DNA from: Aporrectodea caliginosa | Taxonomy: Eukaryota; Annelida; Clitellata; Crassiclitellata; Lumbricidae | Length of the DNA: 64,000 nucleotides | NCBI GenBank assembly: GCA_020284085.1 | Contig: JACEVL010001181.1 | Coordinates: 1-64,000 of the forward strand | Direction: 5' to 3' | Part shown: in pieces, positions 1-12,800 of the stretch | Position numbering within the stretch: position 1 is the first letter of the stretch | How the letters are laid out: each line of letters opens with the position of its first letter | Notes under the pieces: generated by a model | Seen by the model: only the letters and a program-made list of their open reading frames with translations | The model's database searches: none | Told to the model about the DNA's origin: nothing | Program-made: the position numbers and the translations under genes

Positions 1-1
1 A

Positions 2-799
2 TGCAGACAAGACGTTATTACATCTGCAGAAGAATTATTTGATCTGTCAATTCATAAAGTGGACTACGGTTTCACACGCATTCGATGTCAACTTGGTTGT
101 TCGTTCTTTGAACTTTGCCAGCAGCTTTGGTTATTGTGCAAAGATAAGCACTTCCAAGATCAAAATCCAATGCTTTTTGTTGAGTCGTTTGCACCTAGGA
201 CCATATCAACATCTTGCTACATAAGAGACCGAAGTGATTATTTGCTAAATCTTTGTTCATTTTCACTAAACATAGTGGAAACAAGACTCTTTCCCATTTT
301 ACAAGAGATAACGCTGAGCGAGATAACACTACCAATTAACGTGACTTATGTTGTCTGTTCCGCTTATAGGGCTAACTTTTTCTTCAATGCTCTTTGCAAC
401 TACAGAAAGGCTTTCGATCTATGTAAGGAAGTCAACAAAGTATTGAAATGCTCATGTGATACACAGTTCAGTTTATTATTTGCTGATTTTCGCCCATTTC
501 CATTGAGAAACGAATGGAGTGGGTTATACGATATGTACATCCAGATTGTTCTTGGTTTTCTCACTCTGCACAGAACATTAACAGTATCGCCAAAAGCCAG
601 AGAGCGAAAGGTTCCTGTTTACATCTGTTCTGTGCAATATCTGAGATATATCTATACGCGGTGCTGTAGAATTCTCAACGAGCCAGTTACAGACTTTGGC
701 TTCGACGATGAACGGCTTTGCCAATATAAAATCGACATTTTAAGATATCGGATGAGCTTTTCCAAAGCAATTCTGCAAACTGCTATATTTATTAGTTAA
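2..799 (+). CDS. Mab-21/cGAS-like family protein, C-terminal part (runs off left edge)
   Basis: The frame is open from base 2 to a TAA at 797-799, about 265 codons, so the gene starts left of the window. The translation aligns throughout with the last ~270 residues of the two complete paralogues at 21372 and 58595 (for example FTRIR, the LWLLC stretch, ITLPINVTYVVCSAYRANFF, EWSGLYDMYIQIVLGFLTL). It therefore covers only the helical C-terminal half, with a TPR-like segment around YRKAFDLCKEVNK, and no nucleotidyltransferase residues are inside the window. The stop comes a little before the paralogues' ends: the base stretch after it (cagatcttg...) still matches the coding sequence of the 58595 copy, so the protein has lost its last dozen residues. 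Whether the upstream half is intact cannot be judged here. Confidence 0.85.
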   Translation, partial: CRQDVITSAEELFDLSIHKVDYGFTRIRCQLGCSFFELCQQLWLLCKDKHFQDQNPMLFVESFAPRTISTSCYIRDRSDYLLNLCSFSLNIVETRLFPILQEITLSEITLPINVTYVVCSAYRANFFFNALCNYRKAFDLCKEVNKVLKCSCDTQFSLLFADFRPFPLRNEWSGLYDMYIQIVLGFLTLHRTLTVSPKARERKVPVYICSVQYLRYIYTRCCRILNEPVTDFGFDDERLCQYKIDILRYRMSFSKAILQTAIFIS

Positions 800-1260
800 T
801 CAGATCTTGTGGATATCGGTAGAAGAGACAATATAATATATATATATATGTAAACTATTTATGTAACACAATAATTAACAGCGTCACAATGATACAAATA
901 TTTTGAAACTGCTTTGCCTTAACAGATCATAATATCGACAGATATAAAAAAACAACCGATGCTCCTTATTATGTAGGCCCTTGTAGGGCCTATCCTTTGC
1001 TATGGCCTCAGGATATCGTGACTATTTCTTTTCTAAATGACTCATAGCCTGTTATTTTATGAGTGTCAGCTACCAGAGGCATAATAACGCTGAATTTAGG
1101 GCTACAATTATAATCTGGCATCAGTTTGAGTACGCCTCCATATAGTACAACCACATAAATATATCTATTTCTGCAGTGATGGTCAGTCACTTTGAAGTAC
1201 TGTTGTTACCAACTGCTAGTTATAACTACCTTTTAGAAGTTAAGAAGTTACAGTTACATC
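800..1260. other. 3' flank of the Mab-21 fragment, no gene seen
   Basis: AT-rich sequence with a short (AT)n run near 836-850. I see no coding signal or recognisable repeat. Confidence 0.5.
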
Positions 1261-1271
1261 TAGTAATTAAG

Positions 1272-2025
1272 ATAGAATGGGGAAGATGGACACGCTAAGC
1301 AATGTTTCACCTATAATCAAGCTAATTGTCAACATAAGAACAAATTTCTATAAGCTACTAACATAAACATATCTCTTAATTATTATTTAACATCAAAATA
1401 GCCCAGAAAATAATAGTAGATTTTTTCTGTGTTACAGTTCAAAGTTGAACCGGTGTGATGTCCATTGTCCATCTTCCCCAGACAACAGAGGTAAGATGGA
1501 CACTAACTTGGGGAAGGATAGACAACAGAGTCCACTGTAATACCAGCCTAATAGCTTTCCTTTGGACTGGCATATATCTTTTCAGCTGTAGCCTACTAAC
1601 TGTAAAGTGCATGATGGTAATAATAAGCGTAGGCTTATGCTAAAGAATTTTACAAGAAATAAATTAGCCTATAGGCACATTTTAAATAAAATGAGTTGGT
1701 GCCTTTCAAAATTAGTTCTGCAGACTATTGCAATTTCAGAAAACCTATCTTTTACTTACCCTACAGATCAAATTTCGGCGATGTATCCTTACGATTTTTT
1801 CAAAATGAAATTATCTCAATTTCAGCAAAAACACGATTATACACCAAGCCTGTCAATCATCAGTTGAACACGCCTCTTCCATTACGCTTGTACCCTACCA
1901 TGCATAGTTAATACTTGTGCCATTATCATCGTGTCCATCGTTCACCTACAACAAGTGTTCGACGGACAATCGCAAACATTTTTGTGTTAGTTTTCTCTCA
2001 TAGTGTCCATCTTACCCCGGTGGCC
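1272..2025. mobile_element. possible MITE with GATGGACAC-type inverted ends
   Basis: The left end reads ggggaagatggacac (about 1276-1290) and the right end reads gtgtccatcttacccc (about 2003-2018), which are inverted copies of each other. Further copies of the same word lie inside (near 1467-1505 and 1929). No coding sequence is visible between them and no target duplication could be found, so the boundaries are approximate. It could equally be a decayed piece of a larger element. Confidence 0.4.
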
Positions 2026-2079
2026 ATCTTACCTATCCTACCTTAATAGTTACAAAGTAGTAAAACTACTTTTCATGAC

Positions 2080-2500
2080 TACTTTCATATTTATTATTGC
2101 AACGAATGGTCATGTCTATGATATGGAATGTGGTGATATGCGTTTCGGAATCATGAACCGCAAGGAAGGAAGATTGGAAGCTTTCGAGGTGTGGAAATTG
2201 CGAAGGATGGAGAAAGGCAGCCGGATGGATCGCAGAAGAGATACCATAAATAGTGGACGAAAAAGATCCCTGATCGAAATGACCAGAAGCCAACAGAGAA
2301 AATGATTGGGTCAAATGATTGAGACTTCCTCCTAAAGACTATAATTGAGGGTATAATGAAGGGAAGAAGACAAGAGGAAGACCGAGAATGATGTTATTGG
2401 ACTGGATGATGAGGGAGGTTTACAAGTTGAAGGAGAGCCGGACAACGTGACGAATGGCGAAATTGGACGCATGAACCTACCCAGGAAGGGAAAAACCTAA
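2080..2500 (+). pseudogene. RTE-type LINE ORF2 tail, decayed
   Basis: A conceptual translation with several stops and frame changes keeps the familiar end of RTE-like LINE proteins: LEAFEVWKLRRMEKGSRMDR (2169-2228), then LLKTIIEG, a GRPR-like stretch, a LLDWMM-like stretch, and a WRNWTHEP-like end near 2454-2480. In intact elements this region follows the reverse transcriptase. Here it is a fragment of about 400 bp with no RT domain, so it is a dead remnant. Confidence 0.7.
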
Positions 2501-3822
2501 AAGAAGAAGATTCCTCCACTAAACCCTTCAGATTTGGCACTATGTTAGACTTAAATGCTGTAGGAATTCTTCACCTTTTCCAAATTCAGATTATTTCGAT
2601 ATCCGTTGCATTCAAACTCCTTGACACAGTCCACTTCAAAACCCTGTGATGATGAAAAATTTAAAAATGTCTGTAGTGTGTGGCCTTCTGTAAGCAATAC
2701 ATTAATAGAAAAGGTTGTTTCTGGTTTTCCAATTAACCAGACTTCCGTCTTCAACCTTGTCGCCGAAGTAAAAAAGTGTTATTCCATATAAACTGCTACC
2801 TGTAATGCAGTAAATTAAGCCAGTATTGTTTTTCCGTTGCCGCTAGGTCTATCAGAATGAAGCATAAGCAAATAAACCACTGAAAGCGAGTTTCTTTTTC
2901 TCGTTAATTATACTTCGGAAAATGGCACTCTTGCAAAAATGACATTTATGGCATGAAGATTCAAAAACCTCAATTTCAGAATAAGGTGTATTTCTTAAAT
3001 TTATTTTCTTACATTGCAGTTTCTTGAAATGATGAAATACGCATTCAGAATAAATTTGGTTGATTTCGTTTCTTCACAGTGTCTTACTTTGAAATCTCTT
3101 AAAATTCAACCAGGGCCGTTTTCACCATAGGTGCTAGCGGTGCGGTGCACCGTGGGGTTTACATCGATAAAGGCGCGCATAAAAGAGCGCGCCACAATAG
3201 AGCGCTCACAAAAAGGCGCTCTCACATAGGCCTAAGGGCGCGGTCACATATATTAAGAGCGTTGTCAAATAAAAGCTCTGGTTAACAAGACCGTGTTCCA
3301 ATATGAGCGCGCACCAATATTAATGGGGTCGCTGATTAATAAATAGGCTACATGTCAATGAAATCATACGCTACATAATACTAACATTTAATCGTTAATA
3401 AATGCAATGGCAATTCAGAAATCATTGTCGTTAAAATAAACTTTGATTATAAGAACATTTAAATCTTTATTAATCCAACGAATGAAAATGTGTAGATAAG
3501 GTGTTAGCTTAATGACTCATTGATTATGAAGGAAACGTCATAATAATATTTAATTGCAGTTCCCGTGCTAAATGAAGTCGTGTGTAGATAAGGTTGTCGC
3601 GTCATCACACATTGATTAGGAAAATGCGCCTATTATTAATAACCGTAGCGTACGTTGCTAAAATATTTTATATTGTCAATTTAAATGGAAGCAGGATCGA
3701 TGACAATAATTGTGGAAATAAATCAAAGTTGGGTTGATGAAAGTAGGCCTAATTCTTTGTTTAAATAGATGCTGGATTGCTGAAAATAATTGTTTCCGAA
3801 AATACAAGCTGGATTTATTAGG
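2500..3822. other. intergenic sequence before the satellite, no gene
   Basis: No convincing coding region. Around 3160-3300 there is a run of GAGCGCGC / GGCGCTC words spaced roughly 15-20 bp apart, a small degenerate tandem repeat. Just before it (3113) the text cagggccgttttcacc resembles a hAT-type end, but I found no partner. Confidence 0.4.
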
Positions 3823-6800
3823 CCTACTTTATCGTTTTGCCTCGTACTTTATCGGTTTGCCTCGTACTTTACCAATTTGCCTCGTACTTTATCGGTTTGC
3901 CTCGTACTTTATCGGTTTGACTCGTACTTTATCGGTTTGCCACGAACTCTATCGGTTTGCCACGAACTCTATCGGTTTGCCTCGAACTCTATCGGTTTAT
4001 CGGTTTTGCCTGTACTCTATCGGTTTTGCCTGTACTCTATCGGTTTGGCCTGTACTCTATCGGTTTGGCCTGTACTCTATCGGTTTGGCCTGTACTCTAT
4101 CGGTTTGGCCTGTACTCTATCGGTTTTGGCCTGTACTCTATCGGTTTGGCCTGTACTCTATCGGTTTGGCCTGTACTCTATCGGTTTGGCTTGTACTCTA
4201 TCGGTTTGGTTTGTACTCTATCGGTTTGCCCTGTACTCTATCGGTTTGGCCTGTACTCTATCGGTTTGGCCTGTACTCTATCGGTTTGGCCTGTACTCTA
4301 TCGGTTTGGCCTGTACTCTATCGGTTTGGCCTGTACTCTATCGGTTTGGCCTGTACTCTATCGGTTTGCCCTGTACTCTATCGGTTTGGCCTGTACTCTA
4401 TCGGTTTGGCCTGTACTCTATCGGTTTGGCCTGTACTCTATCGGTTTGGCCTGTACTCTATCGGTTTGCCTTGTACTCTATCGGTTTTGCCTGTACTCTA
4501 TCGGTTTGGCCTGTACTCTATCGGTTTGGCCTGTACTCTATCGGTTTGGTCTGTACTCTATCGGTTTTGGCTGTACTCTATCGGTTTGGCCTGTACTCTA
4601 TCGGTTTGGCCTGTACTCTATCGGTTTGGCCTGTACTCTATCGGTTTGGCCTGTACTCTATCGGTTTGGCCTGTACTCTATCGGTTTGGCCTGTACTCTA
4701 TCGGTTTGGCCTGTACTCTATCGGTTTGGCCTGTACTCTATCGGTTTGGCCTGTACTCTATCGGTTTGGCTAGTACTCTATCGGTTTGGCCTGTACTCTA
4801 TCGGTTTGGCCTGTACTCTATCGGTTTTGCCTGTACTCTATCGGTTTGGCCTGTACTCTATCGGTTTGGCCTGTACTCTATCGGTTTGGCCTGTACTCTA
4901 TCGGTTTGGCCTGTACTCTATCGGTTTTGCCTGTACTCTATCGGTTTGGAATGTACTCTATCGGTTTGGCCTGTACTCTATCGGTTTGGCCTGTACTCTA
5001 TCGGTTTGGCCTGTACTCTATCGGTTTGGCCTGTACTCTATCGGTTTGGTCTGTACTCTATCGGTTTGGCCTGTACTCTATCGGTTTGGCCTGTGCTCTA
5101 TCGGTTTGTACTCTATCGGTTTGCCTGTACTCTATCGGTTTGGCCTGTACTCTATCGGTTTGGCCTGTACTCTATCGGTTTGGCCTGTACTCTATCGGTT
5201 TGGCCTGTACTCTATCGGTTTGGCCTGTACTCTATCGGTTTTGCCTGTACTCTATCGGTTTGGCCTGTACTCTATCGGTTTTGCCTGTACTCTATCGGTT
5301 TGGCCTGTACTCTATCGGTTTGGTTTGTACTCTATCGGTTTGGCCTGTACTCTATCGGTTTTGGCCTGTACTCTATCGGTTTGGCCTGTACTCTATCGGT
5401 TTTGCCCTGTACTCTATCGGTTTGGCCTGTACTCTATCGGTTTGGCCTGTACTCTATCGGTTTGGCCTGTACTCTATCGGTTTGGCCTGTACTCTATCGG
5501 TTTGGCCTGTACTCTATCGGTTTGCCTGTACTCTATCGGTTTGGCTTGTACTCTATCGGTTTGGCCTGTACTCTATCGGTTTGGCCTGTACTCTATCGGT
5601 TTGGCCTTGTACTCTATCGGTTTGGCCTGTACTCTATCGGTTTGGCCTGTACTCTATCGGTTTGGCCTGTACTCTATCGGTTTGGCCTGTACTCTATCGG
5701 TTTTGCCTGTACTCTATCGGTTTGGCCTGTACTCTATCGGTTTGGCCTGTACTCTATCGGGTTTGGCCTGTACTCTATCGGTTTGGCCTGTACTCTATCG
5801 GTTTGCCTGTACTCTATCGGTTTGGCCTGTACTCTATCGGTTTGGCTGTACTCTATCGGTTTGCCTGTACTCTATCGGTTTGGCCTGTACTCTATCGGTT
5901 TTGCCTGTACTCTATCGGTTTGGCCTGTACTCTATCGGTTTGGCCTGTACTCTATCGGTTTGGCCTGTACTCTATCGGTTTGGCCTGTACTCTATCGGTT
6001 TGGCCTGTACTCTATCGGTTTGGCCTGTACTCTATCGGTTTTGCCTGTACTCTATCGGTTTGGCCTCTGTACTCTATCGGTTTGGCCTGTACTCTATCGG
6101 TTTGGCCTGTACTCTATCGGTTTGGCCTGTGTACACTATCGGTTTATCGGTTTCGGTTTGTGCTCTATCGGTTTGGCCTGTACTCTATCGGTTTGGCCTG
6201 TACTCTATCGGTTTGGCCTACTCTAGTACTCTATCGGTTTGGCCTGTACTCTATCGGTTTGGCCTGTACTCTATCGGTTTGGCCTGTACTCTATCGGTTT
6301 GGCCTGTACTCTATCGGTTTGGCCTGTACTCTATCGGTTTGGCCTGTACTCTATCGGTTTGGCCTGTACTCTATCGGTTTGGCCTGTACTCTATCGGTTT
6401 GGCTTGTACTCTATCGGTTTGGCCTGTACTCTATCGGTTTGGCCTGTACTCTATCGGTTTGGCCTGTACTCTATCGGTTTGGCCTGTACTCTATCGGTTT
6501 GGCCTGTACTCTATCGGTTTGGCCCTGTACTCTATCGTTTTGGCCTGTACTCTATCGGTTTGGCCTGTACTCTATCGGTTTGGCCTGTACTCTATCGGTT
6601 TGGCCTGTACTCTATCGGTTTGGCCTGTACTCTATCGGTTTGGCCTGTACTCTATCGGTTTGGCCTGTACTCTATCGGTTTGGCCTGTACTCTATCGGTT
6701 TGGCCTGTACTCTATCGGTTTGGCCTGTACTCTATCGGTTTGGCCTGTACTCTATCGGTTTGGCCTGTACTCTATCGGTTTGGCCTGTACTCTATCGGTT

Positions 6801-9800
6801 TGGCCTGTACTCTATCGGTTTGGCCTGTACTCTATCGGTTTGGCCTGTACTCTATCGGTTTGGCCTTGTACTCTATCGGTTTGGCCTGTACTCTATCGGT
6901 TTGGCCTGTACTCTATCGGTTTGGCCTGTACTCTATCGGTTTGGCCTGTACTCTATCGGTTTGGCCTGTACTCTATCGGTTTGGCCTGTACTCTATCGGT
7001 TTGGCCTGTACTCTATCGGTTTGGCCTGTACTCTATCGGTTTGGCCTGTACTCTATCGGTTTGGCCTGTACTCTATCGGTTTGGCCTTGTACTCTATCGG
7101 TTTGGCCTGTACTCTATCGGTTTGGCCTGTACTCTATCGGTTTGGCCTGTACTCTATCGGTTTGGCCTGTACTCTATCGGTTTGGCCTGTACTCTATCGG
7201 TTTGGCCTGTACTCTATTGGCCTGTACTTTGGTTTGTACTCTATCGGTTTGGCCTGTACTCTATCGGTTTGGTGTACTCTATCGGTTTTGGCTGTACTCT
7301 ATCGGTTTGGCCTGTACTCTATCGGTTTGGCCTGTACTCTATCTATTTTGGCCTGTACTCTATCGGTTTGGCCTGTACTCTATCGGTTTGGCCTGTACTC
7401 TATCGGTTTCTGTACTTTCGGTTTGGCCTGTACTCTATCGGTTTTTGTACTGTACTCTATCGTTTGGCCTGGCCTGTACTCTATCGGTTTGGCCTGTACT
7501 CTATCGGTTTGGCCTGTACTCTATCGGTTTGGCCTGTACTCTATCGGTTTGGCCTGTACTCTATCGGTTTTGGCCTGTACTCTATCGGTTTGGCCTGTAC
7601 TCTATCGGTTTGGCCTGTACTCTATCGGTTTGGCCTGTACTCTATCGGTTTGGCCTGTACTCTATCGGTTTGGCCTGTACTCTATCGGTTTGGCCTGTAC
7701 TCTATCGGTTTGGCCTGTACTCTATCGGTTTGGCCTGTACTCTATCGGTTTGGCCTTGTACTCTATCGGTTTGGCCTGTACTCTATCGGTTTGGCCTGTA
7801 CTCTATCGGTTTTGGCCTGTACTCTATCGGTTTGGCCTGTACTCTATCGGTTTGGCCTGTACTCTATCGGTTTGGCCTGTACTCTTTTGGCCTGTACTCT
7901 ATCGGTTTGGCCTGTACTCTATCGGTTTGGCCTGTACTCTATCGGTTTGGCCTGTACTCTATCGGTTTGGCCTGTACTCTATCGGTTTGGCCTGTACTCT
8001 ATCGGTTTGGCCTGTACTCTATCGGTTTGGCCTGTACTCTATCGGTTTGGCCTGTACTCTATCGGTTTGGCCTGTACTCTATCGGTTTGGCCTGTACTCT
8101 ATCGGTTTGGCCTGTACTCTATCGGTTTTGCCTGTACTCTATCGGTTTGGCTTGTACTCTATCGGTTTGGCCTGTACTCTATCGGTTTGGCCTGTACTCT
8201 ATCGGTTTGGCCTGTACTCTATCGGTTTTGGCCTGTACTCTATCGGTTTGGCCTGTACTCTATCGGTTTGGCCTGTACTCTATCGGTTTTGCCTGTACTC
8301 TATCGGTTTGGCCTGTACTCTATCGGTTTGGCCTGTACTCTATCGGTTTGGCCTGTACTCTATCGGTTTGGCTCTGTACTCTATCGGTTTGGCCTGTACT
8401 CTATCGGTTTGGCCTGTACTCTATCGGTTTGGCCTGTACTCTATCGGTTTGGCCTGTACTCTATCGGTTTGGCCTGTACTCTATCGGTTTGGCCTGTACT
8501 CTATCGGTTTGGCCTGTACTCTATCGGTTTGGCCTGTACTCTATCGGTTTGGCCTGTACTCTATCGGTTTTGGCCTGTACTCTATCGGTTTGGCCTGTAC
8601 TCTATCGGTTTGGCCTGTACTCTATCGGTTTGGCCTGTACTCTATCGGTTTGGCCTGTACTCTATCGGTTTGGCCTGTACTCTTCTATCGGTTTGGGCCT
8701 GTACTCTATCGGTTTGCCTGTACTCTGTACTCTATCGGTTTGGCCCTGTACTCTATCGGTTTGGCCTTGTACTCTATCGGTTTGGGCCTGTACTCTATCG
8801 GTTTGGCCTGTACTCTATCGGTTTGGCCTGTACTCTATCGGTTTGGCCTGTACTCTATCGGTTTGGCCTGTACTCTATCGGTTTGGCCTGTACTCTATCG
8901 GTTTGGCCTGTACTCTATCGGTTTTGGCCTGTACTCTATCGGTTTGGCCTGTACTCTATCGGTTTGGCCTGTACTCTATCGGTTTGGCCTGTACTCTATC
9001 GGTTTGGCCTGTACTCTATCGGTTTGGCCTGTACTCTATCGGTTTGGCCTGTACTCTATCGGTTTGGCCTGTACTCTATCGGTTTGGCCTGTACTCTATC
9101 GGTTTGTTTGGCCTGTACTCTATCGGTTTGGCCTGTACTCTATCGGTTTGGCCTGTACTCTATCGGTTTTGGCCTGTACTCTATCGGTTTGGCCTGTACT
9201 CTATCGGTTTGGCCTGTACTCTATCGGTTTGGCCTGTACTCTATCGGTTTGGCCTGTATCTCTCGGTTTGGCCTGTACTCTATCGGTTTGGCCTGTACTC
9301 TATCGGTTTGGCCTGTACTCTATCGGTTTGGCCTGTACTCTATCGGTTTGGCCTGTACTCTATCGGTTTTGCCTGTACTCTATCGGTTTGGCCTGTACTC
9401 TATCGGTTTGGCCTGTACTCTATCGGTTTGGCCTGTACTCTATCGGTTTGGCCTGTACTCTATCGGTTTGGCCTGTACTCTATCGGTTTGGCCTGTAGTA
9501 TACTCTATCGGTTTGGCTTGTACTCTATCGGTTTGGCCTGTACTCTATCGGTTTGGCCTGTACTCTATCGGTTTGGCCTGTACTCTATCGGTTTGGCCTG
9601 TACTCTATCGGTTTGGCCTGTACTCTATCGGTTTGCCTGTACTCTATCGGTTTGGCCTGTACTCTATCGGTTTGGCCTGTACTCTATCGGTTTGGCCTGT
9701 ACTCTATATCGGTTTGGCCTGTACTCTATCGGTTTGGCCTGTACTCTATCGGTTTTTGGCCTGTACTCTATCGGTTTTGCCCTTGTACTCTATCGGTTTG

Positions 9801-12800
9801 GCCTGTACTCTATCGGTTTGGCTTGTACTCTATCGGTTTGGCCTGTACTCTATCGGTTTGGCCTGTACTCTATCGGTTTGGCCTGTACTCTATCGGTTTT
9901 GGCCTGTACTCTATCGGTTTGGCCTGTACTCTATCGGTTTGGCCTGTACTCTATCGGTTTGGCCTGTACTCTATCGGTTTTGGCCTGTACTCTATCGGTT
10001 TGGCCTGTACTCTATCGGTTTGGCCTGTACTCTATCGGTTTGGCCTGTACTCTATCGGTTTTGGCCTGTACTCTATCGGTTTGGCCTGTACTCTATCGGT
10101 TTGGCCTGTACTCTATCGGTTTGGCCTGTACTCTATCGGTTTGGCCTGTACTCTATCGGTTTGGCCTGTACTCTATCGGTTTGGCCTGTACTCTATCGGT
10201 TTGGCCTGTACTCTATCGGTTTTTAGCCTGTACTCTATCGGTTTGGCCTGTACTCTATCGGTTTGGCCTGTACTCTATCGGTTTTGGCCTGTACTCTATC
10301 GGTTTGGCTTGTACTACTCTATCGGTTTGGCCTGTACTCTATCGGTTTGGCCTGTACTCTATCGGTTTGGCCTGTACTCTATCGGTTTGGCCTGTACTCT
10401 ATCGGTTTGGCCTGTACTCTATCGGTTTGGCCTGTACTCTATCGGTTTGGCCTGTACTCTTGTACTCTATCGGTTTGGCCCTGTACTCTATCGGTTTGGC
10501 CTGTACTCTATCGGTTTTGGCCTGTACTCTATCGGTTTGGCCTGTACTCTATCGGTTTTGGCCTGTACTCTATCGGTTTGGCCTGTACTCTATCGGTTTT
10601 GCCTGTACTCTATCGGTTTGGCCTGTACTCTATCGGTTTGGCCTGTACTCTATCGGTTTGGCCTGTACTCTATCGGGTTTGGCCTGTACTCTATCGGTTT
10701 GGCCTGTACTCTATCGGTTTGGCCTGTACTCTATCGGTTTGTCGTGTACTCTATCGGTTTGGCCTGTACTCTATCGGTTTGGCCTGTACTCTATCGGTTT
10801 GGCCTGTACTCTATCGGTTTGGCCTGTACTCTATCAGTTTGGGCCTGTACTCTATCGGTTTGGCCTGTACTCTATCGGTTTGGCCTGTACTCTATCGGTT
10901 TGGCCTGTACTCTATCGGTTTGGCCTGTACTCTATCGGTTTGGCCTGTACTCTATCGGTTTGGCCTGTACTCTATCGGTTTTGGCCTGTACTCTATCGGT
11001 TTGGCCTGTACTCTATATCGGTTTGGCCTGTACTCTATCGGTTTGGCCTGTACTCTATCGGTTTGGGCCTGTACTCTATCGGTTTGGCCTGTACTCTATC
11101 GGTTTGGCCTGTACTCTATCGGTTTGGCCTGTACTCTATCGGTTTTGGCCTGTACTCTATCGGTTTGGCCTGTACTCTATCGGTTTGGCCCTGTACTCTA
11201 TCGGTTTGGCCTGTACTCTATCGGTTTTGGCCTGTACTCTATCGGTTTTGCCTGTACTCTATCGGTTTGGTCTGTACTCTCTATCGGTTTGGCCTGTACT
11301 CTATCGGTTTGGCCTGTACTCTATCGGTTTGGCCTGTACTCTATCGGTTTGGCCTGTACTCTATCGGTTTTTGGCCTGTACTCTATCGGTTTGGCCTGTA
11401 CTCTATCGGTTTGGCCTGTACTCCTGTACTGTACTATCGGTTTGGCCTGTACTCTATCGGTTTGGCCTGTACTCTATCGGTTTGGTACCTGTACTCTATC
11501 GGTTTGGCCTGTACTCTATCGGTTTTGGCCTGTACTCTATCGGTTTGACCCTGTACTGTATCGGTGTCTCTATCGGTTTGGCCTGTACTCTATCGGTTTG
11601 GGCTGTACTCTATCGGTTTGGCCTGTACTCTATCGGTTTGGCCTGTACTCTATCGGTTTGGCCTGTACTCTATCGGTTTGGCCTGTACTCTATCGGTTTG
11701 GTCCTGTACTCTATCGGTTTGGCCTGTACTCTATCGGTTTGGGCCTGTACTCTATCGGTTTGGCCTTGTACTCTATCGGTTTGGCCTGTACTCTATCGGT
11801 TTGGCCTGTACTCTATCGGTTTGGCCTGTACTCTATCGGTTTGGCCTGTACTCTATCGGTTTGGCCTGTACTCTATCGGTTTGGCCTGTACTCTATCTAG
11901 TTTGGCTGTAATCTATCGGTTGGCCTGTACTCTATCGGTTTGGCCTGTACTCTATCGGTTTGGCCTGTACTCTATCGGTTTGGCCTGTACTCTATCGGTT
12001 TGGCCTGTACTCTATCGGTTTGGCCTGTACTCTATCGGTTTGGCCTGTACTCTATCGGTTTGGCCTGTACTCTATCGGTTTGGCCTGTACTCTATCGGTT
12101 TGGCCTGTACTCTATCGGTTTGGCCTGTACTCTATCGGTTTGGCCTGTACTCTATCGGTTTGGCCTGTACTCTATCGGTTTGGCCTGTACTCTATCGGTT
12201 TGGCCTGTACTCTATCGGTTTGGCCTGTACTCTATCGGTTTGGCCTGTACTCTATCGGTTTGGCCTGTACTCTATCGGTTTGGCCTGTACTCTATCGGTT
12301 TGGCCTGTACTCTATCGGTTTGGGCTTGTACTCTATCGGTTTTGGCCTGTACTCTATCGGTTTGTACTCTATCGGTTTGGCCTGTACTCTATCGGTTTTG
12401 CCTGTACTCTATCGGTTTGGCCTGTACTCTATCGGTTTGGCCTGTACTCTATCGGTTTGGCCTGTACTCTATCGGTTTTGGCCTGTACTCTATCGGTTTG
12501 GCCTGTACTCTATCGGTTTGGCCTGTACTCTATCGGTTTGGCTGTGTACTCTATCGGTTTGGCCTGTACTCTATCGGTTTGGCCTGTACTCTATCGGTTT
12601 GGCCTGTACTCTATCGGTTTGGCCTGTACTCTATCGGTTTGGCCTGTACTCTATCGGTTTGGCCTGTACTCTATCGGTTTGGCCTGTACTCTATCGGTTT
12701 TGGCCTGTACTCTATCGGTTTGGCCTGTACTCTATCGGTTTGGCCTGTACTCTATCGGTTTGGCCTGTACTCTATCGGTTTTGGCCTGTACTCTATCGGT